Positions 7,865-16,208 of a stretch of 64,000 nt of DNA are shown here, one piece after another; the first letter of the stretch is position 1; each line of letters begins with the position of its first letter. The stretch is from Streptomyces sp. NBC_00554 (GTDB taxonomy: Bacteria > Actinomycetota > Actinomycetes > Streptomycetales > Streptomycetaceae). Under the pieces are notes generated by a model. That model worked only from the letters and a program-made list of their open reading frames with translations, did no database searches and was not told the DNA's origin. The DNA lies in NCBI RefSeq assembly GCF_041431135.1, contig NZ_CP107799.1, positions 5,952,001 through 6,016,000 of the forward strand, read 5' to 3'. A program made the translations under genes and the position numbers.

Positions 7865-8935
7865 GTGAACGCAACCAGCTTCGACGGCGACCCGAACGCG
7901 ACGACCGGCCCCGACGGCGCCCCGACCGCCACCGGCTCGGACTTCGCCGCCCCCGCCGCTGCCCCGGCCCCCGGCCGTATCGTCCTGCTCACCACCAGCC
8001 ACCGCGTCGCCCCCGGACTGCTGTCCTGGCCCGCCTGGCAGGCACTGCGCGGCGCCGACCAGGTCCTGTGCGCGGACGGCACGCACCCGCAGCTGCCCTA
8101 CCTCCGCGAGGCGGGCATCACCGTCGACGAGACCGCCCCCAACGCCCAGGAACTGGTCGACGCCTGTGCCGGCGGCCGCACAGTGGTCGTCGTCGCCACC
8201 GGCGAGGGCGAGCCGCGGCTGACCGACGGCCTGGCCAGGCTCGCGGGCTCCGGCCGCATACAGATGCCGGACCTGGAGCTGCTCCCCGCCTCGTACGACC
8301 TCCCGGGCGCCCGCCTCCTCGACCTCGTCCAGGTCATGGACCGCATCCGCCTCGAATGCCCCTGGTCCTCCCAGCAGACCCACAAGGGCCTGGCGAAGTA
8401 CGGCATCGAGGAGGCGTACGAGCTGGTCGAGGCGATCGAGGAGGGCGACCGCGACGAGCTGCGGGAAGAGCTCGGCGACGTCCTGCTGCAGGTCGTCTTC
8501 CACGCCCGCATCGCCGAGGAAGGCGGTCCGGAGGACGAGGACGCCCCCTTCTCCATCGACGACGTCGCCGGCGGCATCGTCACCAAGCTGATCCACCGCC
8601 ACCCGCACGTCTTCGGAGACGAGACGGCCACGACCCCCGAGGAGGTCAAGGAGCACTGGCTGCGCACCAAGGCCGAGGAGAAGCGGCGCACATCAGTGAC
8701 CGAGGGAATCCCGCTGGGCCAGCCGGGCCTGGCACTGGCGGCGAAACTGGCATCCCGGGTGCGTACGGCAGGACTTGACGTCGAGCTTCCCCGAGGCGAG
8801 GGCGTCGGCTACGAACTGCTGGCCATAGCCACGCGCGCCGAGGCCGAGGGCGTGGACCCGGAGGCGGCGCTACGGGCGGCGGCACGGGCGTACCGGGACG
8901 CGATCCGCGCGACGGAGCGACCTGCGGAGGGATGA
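7865..8935 (+). CDS. mazG: Nucleoside triphosphate pyrophosphohydrolase MazG
   Basis: The 356-residue protein is a typical actinobacterial MazG. An N-terminal tetrapyrrole-methylase-like domain (about 30-155) is followed by a MazG NTP-PPase domain starting LVQVMDRIRLECPW. The metal-binding EExxE...ExxD pattern is visible in GIEEAYELVEAIEEGD and REELGDVLLQVVFH, and a second MazG-like half follows. It hydrolyses non-canonical or excess NTPs to NMP and pyrophosphate in the cytosol. The GTG at 7865 lacks a Shine-Dalgarno sequence and may be leaderless. The next gene is convergent. Confidence 0.92.
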   Translation: MNATSFDGDPNATTGPDGAPTATGSDFAAPAAAPAPGRIVLLTTSHRVAPGLLSWPAWQALRGADQVLCADGTHPQLPYLREAGITVDETAPNAQELVDACAGGRTVVVVATGEGEPRLTDGLARLAGSGRIQMPDLELLPASYDLPGARLLDLVQVMDRIRLECPWSSQQTHKGLAKYGIEEAYELVEAIEEGDRDELREELGDVLLQVVFHARIAEEGGPEDEDAPFSIDDVAGGIVTKLIHRHPHVFGDETATTPEEVKEHWLRTKAEEKRRTSVTEGIPLGQPGLALAAKLASRVRTAGLDVELPRGEGVGYELLAIATRAEAEGVDPEAALRAAARAYRDAIRATERPAEG

Positions 8936-9050
8936 CGGCCGGGGCGCCTGTAAGCCGGGGGCCTGTAGAGGGACGAGGGCCGCGGCCGAGCAGGAGCCTC
9001 CGGCGGAGAGATGCAAGCCGCAGCCGAGCGGGCCCGCAGATGAATGAGGG

Positions 9051-10262
9051 TCACGCGCCCGGCGCGCGGCCGGCCGGGTTGTGCCAGTTCGGCGGCGGAC
9101 GGTCGAGCAGCCACTCCGCCGTGCCCAGCGGCCGGGTCCGGCCCTCACCGGTCGGCGCCAGGAGGTCGTGGAAGATCCGCTCGGCCGGAGCACCCAGCGC
9201 AGGAAGCTCGCCGCTGATCTCGTCCACGAGCTTGGGCGGACCGGCCAGATAGACGTCACTCCGCTCCCAGCCCGCGCGGTTGCCCAGCGCGGTCAGCAGC
9301 CGCTCGGTCGCCTGGGCCTTGGGCCGGCCGGGCGCGGGGGTGATGAACGTGACCGAAAGCAGAGGCAGTCGGGCCTGAAGCCGTTCGACGGCGGACCGGT
9401 CGTACAGATAGGAGGTGTCGCGGGCGACGAGAAAGAGCCGGGCCTCGTGCGAGTCGCCGAGCTGCTGCAGAAGCGCCTTGACGGGTGCCCACCCCGTGCC
9501 GGCCGCGATGAACGTCAGCGACCGCTCCCCGGGTGTCCGCAGGGTCAGCCCGCCACCGGGTGCGCCGAGCCGCAGGGCGTCACCCTCCCGCGTCTGCCGG
9601 ACCAGGGCCGTGGAGAGCACCCCGCCCTCGACCCGGCTGATGTGCAGGTCGAGGGTGTGGTCGACGCGGGGTGCGTTGCCCAGCGAGTACGGCCGCCAAA
9701 TGCCCGGCAGATGCGGGGCGTTGACGCTGACGTACTGGCCGGGGGAGTACCGCAGCCGTCGGTCGGGCTGAAGGGTCAGTACGACGAGATCGTCACCGTG
9801 CCGCGTCCGGGCCACCACTTCGGCATCCCACCAAGGCGGTTCACCCTCCTGCTGCGCCTCCCACGCGCCCTGGAGCATCACATTGGCGATCGCCCCGTAC
9901 GCCTCGGACCACGCCTTCTCGACCTCCGCGTTCCACGCCGACCCCGCGACGACGGTGAACGCGGCGATCAGACTCGCCCCCACGGCGGCGTAGTGATCGG
10001 GCTCCGCCAGATACTTCCGGTGATCCCGCCCCAGCTCCCGCAGATACTCCGGCAGCGCCGGATCCCCCAACCGCTCCATCACATACGTCAGCGCCGCGAA
10101 CAACCGATCCCGCTGCCGTTCCATGTCCTCAGGGAAGTCCAGCGGAAAAAGCGCGCGTACCTCCGGGTTGTGCCGGAACAGATGCGAGTAGAAGTACTTG
10201 ACCGCGAACTCGGCCCGTCTCTCGACGACCGCGAAGCTGGATCTGAGTATTTCGGGGTCCAC
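9051..10262 (-). CDS. Flavohemoprotein: globin fused to FAD/NAD-binding reductase
   Basis: This 403-residue protein has a globin domain (residues 1-140; Tyr in KYFYSHLF for B10 and a proximal-His region GRDHRKY). A ferredoxin-reductase-type module follows: FAD-binding RPYSLG at about 190 and NAD-binding AAGTGWAPVKALL at about 255. The layout is that of Hmp-like nitric-oxide dioxygenases and other single-chain globin reductases, which turn NO into nitrate using O2 and NAD(P)H. The GTG start at 10262 has no clear ribosome site and lies next to the palindrome TTCGCGAA (10263-10270). The gene is divergent from the P450. Confidence 0.87.
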   Translation of the reverse strand: MDPEILRSSFAVVERRAEFAVKYFYSHLFRHNPEVRALFPLDFPEDMERQRDRLFAALTYVMERLGDPALPEYLRELGRDHRKYLAEPDHYAAVGASLIAAFTVVAGSAWNAEVEKAWSEAYGAIANVMLQGAWEAQQEGEPPWWDAEVVARTRHGDDLVVLTLQPDRRLRYSPGQYVSVNAPHLPGIWRPYSLGNAPRVDHTLDLHISRVEGGVLSTALVRQTREGDALRLGAPGGGLTLRTPGERSLTFIAAGTGWAPVKALLQQLGDSHEARLFLVARDTSYLYDRSAVERLQARLPLLSVTFITPAPGRPKAQATERLLTALGNRAGWERSDVYLAGPPKLVDEISGELPALGAPAERIFHDLLAPTGEGRTRPLGTAEWLLDRPPPNWHNPAGRAPGA

Positions 10263-10420
10263 TTCGCGAATGTAGGGACTTGTCGAGCCGCAGAGTCAAA
10301 CAGCAGGTGATTTGCGGACAGCCTGGGGTGAAGTGTGCGGGGCGGCCGGCACCGTGGTCCGGGTCGGCCGGGCAAGGCCTCCTCGCCTGCCCGGACACCG
10401 TCCCCGGATACGGTCAAGGA

Positions 10421-11713
10421 GTGACCGAGCACCCCACCCCCGCAGGCCCTGCCCCCGAACTCTTCAGCTGGGAGTTCGCCACCAACCCCTACCCGGCGTA
10501 CGCCTGGCTCCGCGAGCACGCCCCCGTGCACAGGACCCGGCTGCCCAGCGGTGTGGAGGCCTGGCTGGTCACCCGGTACGCCGACGCCAAGCACGCTCTC
10601 GCCGACGGACGGCTCAGCAAGAACCCGGCGCATCACGACGAACCCGCCCATGCCAAGGGCAAGACGGGCATCCCGGGTGAGCGCAAGGCCGAGCTGATGA
10701 CGCATCTGCTCAACATCGATCCGCCGGATCACACCCGGCTGCGCCGGCTCGTCAGCAAGGCGTTCACGCCGCGCCGGGTGGCCGAGTTCGCGCCGCGCGT
10801 GCAGGAGATCACCGATCACCTCATCGACCAGTTCGCGGAGAAGGGGTCCGCAGACCTGATCCACGAGTTCGCCTTCCCGCTCCCCATCTACGCCATCTGC
10901 GAGCTCCTCGGCGTCCCCCGCGAGGACCAGGACGACTTCCGGGACTGGGCGGGGATGATGATCCGGCACGGGGGAGGGCCGCGGGGCGGTGTCGCACGGT
11001 CCGTCAAGAAGATGCGCGGATATCTGGCCGAGCTGATCCACCGCAAGCGCGAGGCGCTGCCCGAACACGCCGCCCCCGGCGAGGACCTCGTCTCCGGCCT
11101 CATCCGCGCCTCCGACCACGGTGAGCACCTCACGGAGAACGAGGTGGTGGCCATGGCCTTCATCCTCCTGTTTGCCGGTTTTGAGACGACCGTGAACTTG
11201 ATCGGCAACGGCACGTACGCCCTCCTCACCCACCCCGAGCAGCGGCAGCGACTGCAGAAGTCCCTTGCCGCCGGGGAGAGTGGACTGCTCGAAACCGGTG
11301 TCGAGGAACTCCTTCGCTTCGACGGCCCTGTGGAGCTGGCCACTTGGCGGTTCGCGACCGAGGCCGTCCGGCTCGGCGGACAGGACATCGCACCCGGCGA
11401 CCCCGTCCTCGTCGTACTGGCGGCTGCGGACCGTGACCCCGAACGCTTCGCGCAGCCGGACACCCTCGACCTCTCCCGCCGTGACAACCAGCATCTCGGC
11501 TACGGACACGGCATCCACTACTGCCTCGGCGCACCCCTCGCCCGCCTGGAGGGCCAGACCGCGCTGGCCACCCTCCTCACCCGCCTCCCCGACCTCCAAC
11601 TCGCGGGAGATTCCGCCGATTTGCGATGGCGCGGTGGGCTCATTATGCGCGGATTGCGCACACTTCCAGTGGAGTTCACGCCTCCGCTCCAGTTGTCCAC
11701 CGGGCCTTCGTAA
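10421..11713 (+). CDS. Cytochrome P450 (CYP107-like)
   Basis: The 430-residue soluble bacterial P450 shows the oxygen-binding I-helix FAGFETT, the K-helix EELLR, and the heme-ligand loop GHGIHYCLG with Cys368. It needs an external ferredoxin and reductase, neither of which is beside it. In S. coelicolor the P450 next to the rpf/eno cluster is, from memory, CYP107U1, reported to affect sporulation; orthology here is inferred from position and not tested. GTG 10421 is preceded immediately by AAGGA, too close for normal initiation, so the message may be leaderless. Confidence 0.9.
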   Translation: MTEHPTPAGPAPELFSWEFATNPYPAYAWLREHAPVHRTRLPSGVEAWLVTRYADAKHALADGRLSKNPAHHDEPAHAKGKTGIPGERKAELMTHLLNIDPPDHTRLRRLVSKAFTPRRVAEFAPRVQEITDHLIDQFAEKGSADLIHEFAFPLPIYAICELLGVPREDQDDFRDWAGMMIRHGGGPRGGVARSVKKMRGYLAELIHRKREALPEHAAPGEDLVSGLIRASDHGEHLTENEVVAMAFILLFAGFETTVNLIGNGTYALLTHPEQRQRLQKSLAAGESGLLETGVEELLRFDGPVELATWRFATEAVRLGGQDIAPGDPVLVVLAAADRDPERFAQPDTLDLSRRDNQHLGYGHGIHYCLGAPLARLEGQTALATLLTRLPDLQLAGDSADLRWRGGLIMRGLRTLPVEFTPPLQLSTGPS

Positions 11714-11895
11714 GGCACTTCGGGGGCGCGAAAAGCTGACGGTCCATCAACATTGTGATCTTCACGTGATCTACGCTGCATCGACTTGTGACAAGCGTTC
11801 GAGTGCCGATACGTTCAATGACCAGCGCGGATCATCCGTCGCAGACGTCTCCGTACGTCGCTTTAGTCACCTGCTGTCACGTGAAAGGCTTCCGC
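11714..11895 (+). promoter_or_regulatory. Promoter region of the first rpf gene with GTGATC direct repeats
   Basis: GTGATC occurs at 11755-11760 and 11766-11771, one helical turn apart. It is followed by a possible -10 box TACGCT (11772-11777). This is where an activator or repressor could touch the promoter. No riboswitch-like sequence is visible here, in contrast to the second rpf gene. Confidence 0.4.
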
Positions 11896-12852
11896 ATGCT
11901 CTCCGGGAACGGCCGCCATCGTCGCCCCCGTCAGGCTCCGGCTCTCATCGTCGCGGCAGGAGTGACCGGATCGGCCATCGCGATCCCGTTGCTCGGTGCC
12001 ACGAGTGCGAGCGCGGCCGACGCCACCACCTGGGACCGTGTCGCGGAGTGCGAGACGGGCGCCTCCTGGAGCGACAACACCGGTGACGGGTACTACGGCG
12101 GGCTGCACTTGACCCAGTGGGACTGGGAGAACTACGGCGGCATCGAATACGCCCCGAGCGCCGACCAGGCCAGCCGCTCGCAGCAGATAGCAGTCGCCGA
12201 GAAGATCCTCGACGGCCGCGGAGTCGTCGCCTGGCCCACCTGTGGACCCCTCTCCGGGCTCAGCAAGGACTCGGCCTCGGCGGACGTCGACACGGGCGTG
12301 TCGGACGACTCGTCGTCCGACGCCTCCACTTCGGACTCCTCCGACTCTTCGAGCTCGGAATCGACCGACTCATCCGGTTCGCTCGACTTGTCTGCTTCGT
12401 CCAGCCCCTCTCCGTCCGCGTCGTCCTCGTCCGACACGTCGACCAAGTCCGACACTTCGGACGCGGACGAGGGTGCGGACTCGAGCGCGACAAACGATGA
12501 CGACTCGGACAAGTCGGCCCAGAGTGACGACTCTTCGGATGCGTCCGACAGTGCGACGACCGGCGCCGGGCGTCACCGCGGCGACACCGCCACCGAGGGC
12601 ACGACCGACGGCCGTACGGACAGCACGGCCGGGCGGCATGCCTCGCGTGACTCCGACGGCCTTCGCGGCGTCGTCGACGGTTCGTACGTCGTCCGCGTCG
12701 GCGACAGTCTCTCGGCCATCGCCGACGCCCTTGGCCTCGAAGGCGGATGGGCCGAGCTGTACGCCGAGAACGAGGAGACGGTGGGCACCGACGCGAACCT
12801 CATTCTCCCCGGTCAGAGCCTTGCAGTTGGTGCCGAACCGGGCGAAAAGTAG
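11896..12852 (+). CDS. Secreted resuscitation-promoting-factor protein with Ser/Asp stalk and LysM domain
   Basis: The 318-residue protein has a signal peptide ending about GATSASA. The transglycosylase-like Rpf fold follows (about 38-115): TTWDRVAECETGASW contains the catalytic Glu, then GYYGGLHLTQWDW and a disulfide-type Cys in AWPTCGP. A low-complexity stalk of about 100 residues, almost all Ser and Asp, leads to a C-terminal LysM peptidoglycan-binding domain (SYVVRVGDSLSAIADALGL). It cleaves cell-wall glycan during growth or spore germination. Start ATG 11896 follows GAAAGG. It is a paralogue of the next gene. Confidence 0.9.
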   Translation: MLSGNGRHRRPRQAPALIVAAGVTGSAIAIPLLGATSASAADATTWDRVAECETGASWSDNTGDGYYGGLHLTQWDWENYGGIEYAPSADQASRSQQIAVAEKILDGRGVVAWPTCGPLSGLSKDSASADVDTGVSDDSSSDASTSDSSDSSSSESTDSSGSLDLSASSSPSPSASSSSDTSTKSDTSDADEGADSSATNDDDSDKSAQSDDSSDASDSATTGAGRHRGDTATEGTTDGRTDSTAGRHASRDSDGLRGVVDGSYVVRVGDSLSAIADALGLEGGWAELYAENEETVGTDANLILPGQSLAVGAEPGEK

Positions 12853-12932
12853 CGGGAGTTCGCGTCATGGTTCGCCATGGAATGTCCGGTTTGGTGAGAA
12901 TGAGAGATGGATCTCAGACCCCCTGATCGTCT

Positions 12933-12962
12933 TTGAAATTCCGCCGATCGCCTGCTTACGGT
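12933..12962 (+). promoter_or_regulatory. Predicted promoter of the riboswitch-controlled rpf gene
   Basis: TTGAAA (12933-12938) is separated by 18 bases from TACGGT (12957-12962), a good fit to the HrdB-type consensus. Initiation about seven bases on would give a leader of some 235 bases that contains the whole c-di-AMP riboswitch. Confidence 0.5.
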
Positions 12963-12995
12963 CGTGACCGCTCGCCACAGCGGGCCCCGACGATC

Positions 12996-13196
12996 GCAAC
13001 GCCGAATCCTGCCAGCGGCCGTACGGGAACAGTCGTCGCGTCAAGCGCCGTAGGCAGGAGCGGGGGACCCAAGGTAAGTGCCGAGCCCGGTAGTTGACCG
13101 GGAGCGGCTTGGGGTGAAGACGTGCGCCGAGAGGTGCGCGACCGGGCACTCACCCGCCCGAACCCGACAGCTCACCTCGCAGGCGTCGGTGAGGGG
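12996..13196 (+). ncRNA. ydaO/yuaA-type c-di-AMP riboswitch
   Basis: The leader matches the conserved blocks of this class in order: AATCCTGCC (13005-13013), GCGGGGGACCCAAGG (near 13061-13075), TTGGGGTGAAGACG (near 13109-13122), and the 3' core AACCCGACAGCTCACCTCG (13161-13179) followed by CAGGCGT. The outer stem can form between ACGCC (12999-13003) and GGCGT (13182-13186). CTCACC at 13171-13176, inside the aptamer core, can pair perfectly with GGTGAG at 13188-13193, which overlaps the ribosome-binding site. In S. coelicolor a riboswitch of this class is reported (from memory) to control rpfA. Confidence 0.88.
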
Positions 13197-13204
13197 ATCA
13201 CTTC

Positions 13205-13894
13205 ATGCTGCGTTCGTGCAAGGGCAAGCACCGTCGCCCGTCCAAGGTCACCCGCATTGCCACGCTCGCCGGGGTGACCGGCGTCGCCGTCGCCGCCCCG
13301 CTGATGGCGTCCGGCACCGCCTCCGCCGCCACCACCTCCGAGTGGGACACCGTCGCCCAGTGCGAGTCCGGCGGCAACTGGGCCATCAACACCGGCAACG
13401 GTTACTACGGCGGTCTGCAGTTCTCCTCCTCCACCTGGTCCGCGTACGGCGGCAGCGCTTACGCCGCCACCGCCGACCAGGCCTCCAAGTCCCAGCAGAT
13501 AACGGTCGCCGAGAAGGTCCTCGCCGCACAGGGCAAGGGCGCCTGGCCGTCCTGCGGCACGGGCCTGTCGAGCGCCGCGTACGACGGTGGTACGAGCGAC
13601 TCGTCCTCGTCCTCCTCGTCGTCGAGCAGCGAGCAGAGCACCACTCCTTCGCAGCAGTCGAACACGTCCACCGCGACGACCAAGACCGCCAAGGCGAAGA
13701 CCGTCGAGACCCCGACCGGCAAGAAGGTCAAGAAGGGTGACGGCGAGTACAAGGTGAAGAAGAACGACACCCTCAGCGCCATCGCCGAGGCGAAGAACGT
13801 CAAGGGTGGCTGGCAGCAGCTGCTCAAGCTGAACAAGGACATCATCGACGACGCGGACTTCATCTACCCGGGTCAGCAGCTGCACCTCAGCTGA
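13205..13894 (+). CDS. rpfA: Secreted muralytic protein RpfA with LysM domain
   Basis: The 229-residue protein has a signal peptide (cleavage about TASAA, residue 40) and an Rpf transglycosylase-like domain with catalytic Glu in WDTVAQCESGGNW, plus GYYGGLQFSSSTW. A Ser/Thr/Lys linker follows, then a C-terminal LysM domain (GEYKVKKNDTLSAIAEAKNV). It is shorter and more canonical than its upstream paralogue. Start ATG 13205 lies nine bases after GAGGGG, which overlaps the end of the riboswitch, so c-di-AMP probably sets expression of this cell-wall hydrolase. The symbol follows the S. coelicolor gene in the same position between eno and the other rpf gene. Confidence 0.9.
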   Translation: MLRSCKGKHRRPSKVTRIATLAGVTGVAVAAPLMASGTASAATTSEWDTVAQCESGGNWAINTGNGYYGGLQFSSSTWSAYGGSAYAATADQASKSQQITVAEKVLAAQGKGAWPSCGTGLSSAAYDGGTSDSSSSSSSSSSEQSTTPSQQSNTSTATTKTAKAKTVETPTGKKVKKGDGEYKVKKNDTLSAIAEAKNVKGGWQQLLKLNKDIIDDADFIYPGQQLHLS

Positions 13895-13899
13895 GGTCC

Positions 13900-13973
13900 G
13901 AGAGCTGAGGGGCAGCGGTTGTCGGCCCACGGCGGTCGGCTGACACCAGGCTCGTAGCTGAACCTCAGCTCTC
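13900..13973 (+). repeat. 11-bp perfect inverted repeat after rpfA
   Basis: GAGAGCTGAGG (13900-13910) is the exact complement of CCTCAGCTCTC (13963-13973), with 52 bases between. It begins five bases after the rpfA stop and could close a long 3'-UTR stem. Confidence 0.6.
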
Positions 13974-14032
13974 TCCTATACGTGGTCTCCATACTGAAGG
14001 CCTCGTGTGGGTCACCCCCGTCCCCACGGGCT

Positions 14033-14079
14033 CCCCGCTCCGGTGCGTGTTCCCCCGTACGCACCGGGGCGGGGTTTTT
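14033..14079 (+). terminator. Strong intrinsic terminator downstream of rpfA
   Basis: CCCCGCTCCGGTGCGT (14033-14048) pairs with ACGCACCGGGGCGGGG (14059-14074) over 15 of 16 positions and is followed by TTTTT. It lies about 140 bases after rpfA and separates it from eno. Confidence 0.85.
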
Positions 14080-14089
14080 CATTCCTTTT

Positions 14090-14108
14090 TTGTTCCGTTC
14101 TGGAACAA
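14090..14108. promoter_or_regulatory. Perfect palindrome in the eno promoter region
   Basis: TTGTTCC (14090-14096), a 5-base spacer and GGAACAA (14102-14108) form a perfect two-fold site about 130 bases before eno, just after the rpfA terminator. It has the size of a dimeric repressor operator. The regulator is unknown. Confidence 0.5.
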
Positions 14109-14235
14109 TGTTTACCCTGTGTTCTGCCCAAGGGGTGGTCGACCGGCTGGCCGATCGCTCCGAGCCGGTTAGGCTCATCCCGCAGGGTTCCAAAAAGCCC
14201 CGCGTACCCGCGTCACATCCCAGAAGGAGATGCTC

Positions 14236-15516
14236 GTGCCGTCCATCGACGTCGTCGTAGCCCGGGAAATCCTCGACTCGCGAGGGAACCCCACCGTCGA
14301 GGTCGAGGTCGGCCTCGATGACGGCAGCACGGGTCGTGCCGCCGTCCCGTCCGGCGCCTCCACCGGCGCCTTCGAGGCCATCGAGCTCCGCGACGGTGAC
14401 CCCAACCGCTACCACGGCAAGGGTGTCGAGAAGGCCGTCCTCGCGGTCATCGAGCAGATCGGCCCGGAGCTCGTCGGTTACGACGCCACCGAGCAGCGCC
14501 TGATCGACCAGGCGATGTTCGACCTGGACGCCACCGACAACAAGGGCTCGCTCGGCGCCAACGCCATCCTCGGCGTCTCCCTCGCCGTCGCGCACGCCGC
14601 CTCCGAGGCCAGCGACCTCCCCCTCTTCCGCTACCTGGGCGGCCCGAACGCGCACCTGCTGCCCGTTCCGATGATGAACATCCTCAACGGCGGGTCGCAC
14701 GCGGACTCGAACGTGGACATCCAGGAGTTCATGATCGCCCCGATCGGCGCGGAGTCCTTCTCCGAGGCGCTGCGCTGGGGCGCCGAGGTCTACCACACCC
14801 TCAAGAAGGTGCTGAAGACCAAGGGCCTGTCCACCGGCCTCGGCGACGAGGGCGGCTTCGCCCCGAACCTGGAGTCCAACCGCGCAGCGCTCGACCTCAT
14901 CGTCGAGGCCATCAAGCAGGCCGGTTACATCCCCGGCGAGCAGATCGCGCTCGCGCTCGACGTCGCCGCGTCCGAGTTCTACAAGGACGGCAAGTACGAG
15001 TTCGAGGGCAAGTCCCGCTCGGCCGCCGAGATGACCGAGTACTACGAGGAGCTCGTCTCCGCGTACCCGCTCGTCTCCATCGAGGACCCGCTGTACGAGG
15101 ACGACTGGGCCGGCTGGAAGGTCATCACCGAGAAGATCGGTGACAAGGTCCAGATCGTCGGTGACGACCTGTTCGTCACCAACCCCGAGCGCCTCGCCCG
15201 TGGCATCGAGGAGGGCTCGGCGAACGCCCTGCTCGTCAAGGTGAACCAGATCGGCTCGCTGACCGAGACCCTGGACGCCGTCGAGATGGCGCAGCGCAAC
15301 GGCTTCAAGTGCATGATGTCGCACCGCTCCGGCGAGACCGAGGACGTCACCATCGCCGACCTCGCCGTCGCGGTGAACTGCGGTCAGATCAAGACCGGCG
15401 CCCCGGCCCGCTCGGACCGCGTCGCCAAGTACAACCAGCTGCTGCGCATCGAGGAGATCCTCGACGACGCCGCGGTGTACGCCGGTCGCAGCGCCTTCCC
15501 CCGCTTCAAGGGCTGA
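14236..15516 (+). CDS. eno: Enolase
   Basis: The 426-residue enolase converts 2-phosphoglycerate to phosphoenolpyruvate in glycolysis. Family hallmarks are present: AREILDSRGNPTVEV at the start, the mobile loop SGASTGAFEA, metal ligands in IALALDVAASEF, SIEDPL and GDDLF, and the signature LLVKVNQIGSLTET followed by MMSHRSGETED. I chose GTG 14236 over ATG 14230 because AAGGAG ends directly against the ATG, leaving no spacer, and because MPSIDVVVAREIL is the usual actinobacterial N-terminus. It is followed by the divIC-like gene, as in other Streptomyces. Confidence 0.97.
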   Translation: MPSIDVVVAREILDSRGNPTVEVEVGLDDGSTGRAAVPSGASTGAFEAIELRDGDPNRYHGKGVEKAVLAVIEQIGPELVGYDATEQRLIDQAMFDLDATDNKGSLGANAILGVSLAVAHAASEASDLPLFRYLGGPNAHLLPVPMMNILNGGSHADSNVDIQEFMIAPIGAESFSEALRWGAEVYHTLKKVLKTKGLSTGLGDEGGFAPNLESNRAALDLIVEAIKQAGYIPGEQIALALDVAASEFYKDGKYEFEGKSRSAAEMTEYYEELVSAYPLVSIEDPLYEDDWAGWKVITEKIGDKVQIVGDDLFVTNPERLARGIEEGSANALLVKVNQIGSLTETLDAVEMAQRNGFKCMMSHRSGETEDVTIADLAVAVNCGQIKTGAPARSDRVAKYNQLLRIEEILDDAAVYAGRSAFPRFKG

Positions 15517-15621
15517 GCCGTACCGGCTTAGGAAGCGTCGTACGTACGTCCCCGTACTCGGTCCCGTACCGTGTGCGGGGACGTACGCACGTGACGGGTT
15601 TGTACCGGGGAGGCGGGACTC

Positions 15622-16098
15622 ATGGCCGTGAAGGACCGGGACCGGTTCTCCACCGCGACCAGGCTGAAGCTGCTCGGCGAGCAGACGGCGGCCCGGGTCT
15701 ACCGCTCCCAGACCAAGCGTCAGGCGCGCCGCTCGCGGCTCACCGGGCGGGCGGCGCTCCTCGCCCTCGTCCTCTGTTCGCTGGTCGTGGCCCTCGCGTA
15801 CCCGATAAGGCAGTACGTGTCCCAGCGCGCCGAGATCGCCGACCTGCAGCAGCAGCGGGAGCAGGCCCGTGCGCGGGTCGAGCAGCTGCGTGACCTCAAG
15901 GCGCGGTGGCAGGACGACGCGTACGCGGAGCAGCAGATCCGGGACCGGCTGCACTATGTGATGCCGGGGGAGACCGGCTACATCGTGATCGACCCGGACG
16001 CGGCGAAGCAGTCCCGCGCCGGCCAGGGGGCGGCCGACCGTCCCTGGTACGCGAACGTCTGGGACGGTGTGGACAAGGCCGACGCCGCCGACCGGTGA
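15622..16098 (+). CDS. Septum formation initiator family protein (DivIC/FtsB-like)
   Basis: The 158-residue single-pass membrane protein has a basic cytosolic N-terminus, one transmembrane helix (about 46-68) and an extracellular coiled coil (QQREQARARVEQLRDLKARW). A short conserved tail around DRLHYVMPGETGYIV follows. This is the DivIC/FtsB layout; members bridge the divisome at the septum. Start ATG 15622 follows GGGGAGG. The position after eno is the standard actinobacterial arrangement. Confidence 0.9.
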   Translation: MAVKDRDRFSTATRLKLLGEQTAARVYRSQTKRQARRSRLTGRAALLALVLCSLVVALAYPIRQYVSQRAEIADLQQQREQARARVEQLRDLKARWQDDAYAEQQIRDRLHYVMPGETGYIVIDPDAAKQSRAGQGAADRPWYANVWDGVDKADAADR

Positions 16099-16208
16099 AC
16101 GAACCGATCGACCAGTTCATCGGCCGGCCGGCCGACCGGCCGATCGACTGACTGAATCGGCAGACCGACCGATTGACCGACCGACCAGAAAGACATGTGA
16201 CTCACGGC
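16099..16208 (+). repeat. GACC/GATC-rich simple-sequence tract
   Basis: The gap between the divIC-like and DUF501 genes is almost entirely built of GACC, GATC and GGCC tetramers. Examples are CGGCCGGCCGGCCGACCGGCCG-like blocks near 16120-16141 and GACCGACC runs near 16163-16188. It could form alternative hairpins or slip in replication. Confidence 0.65.
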
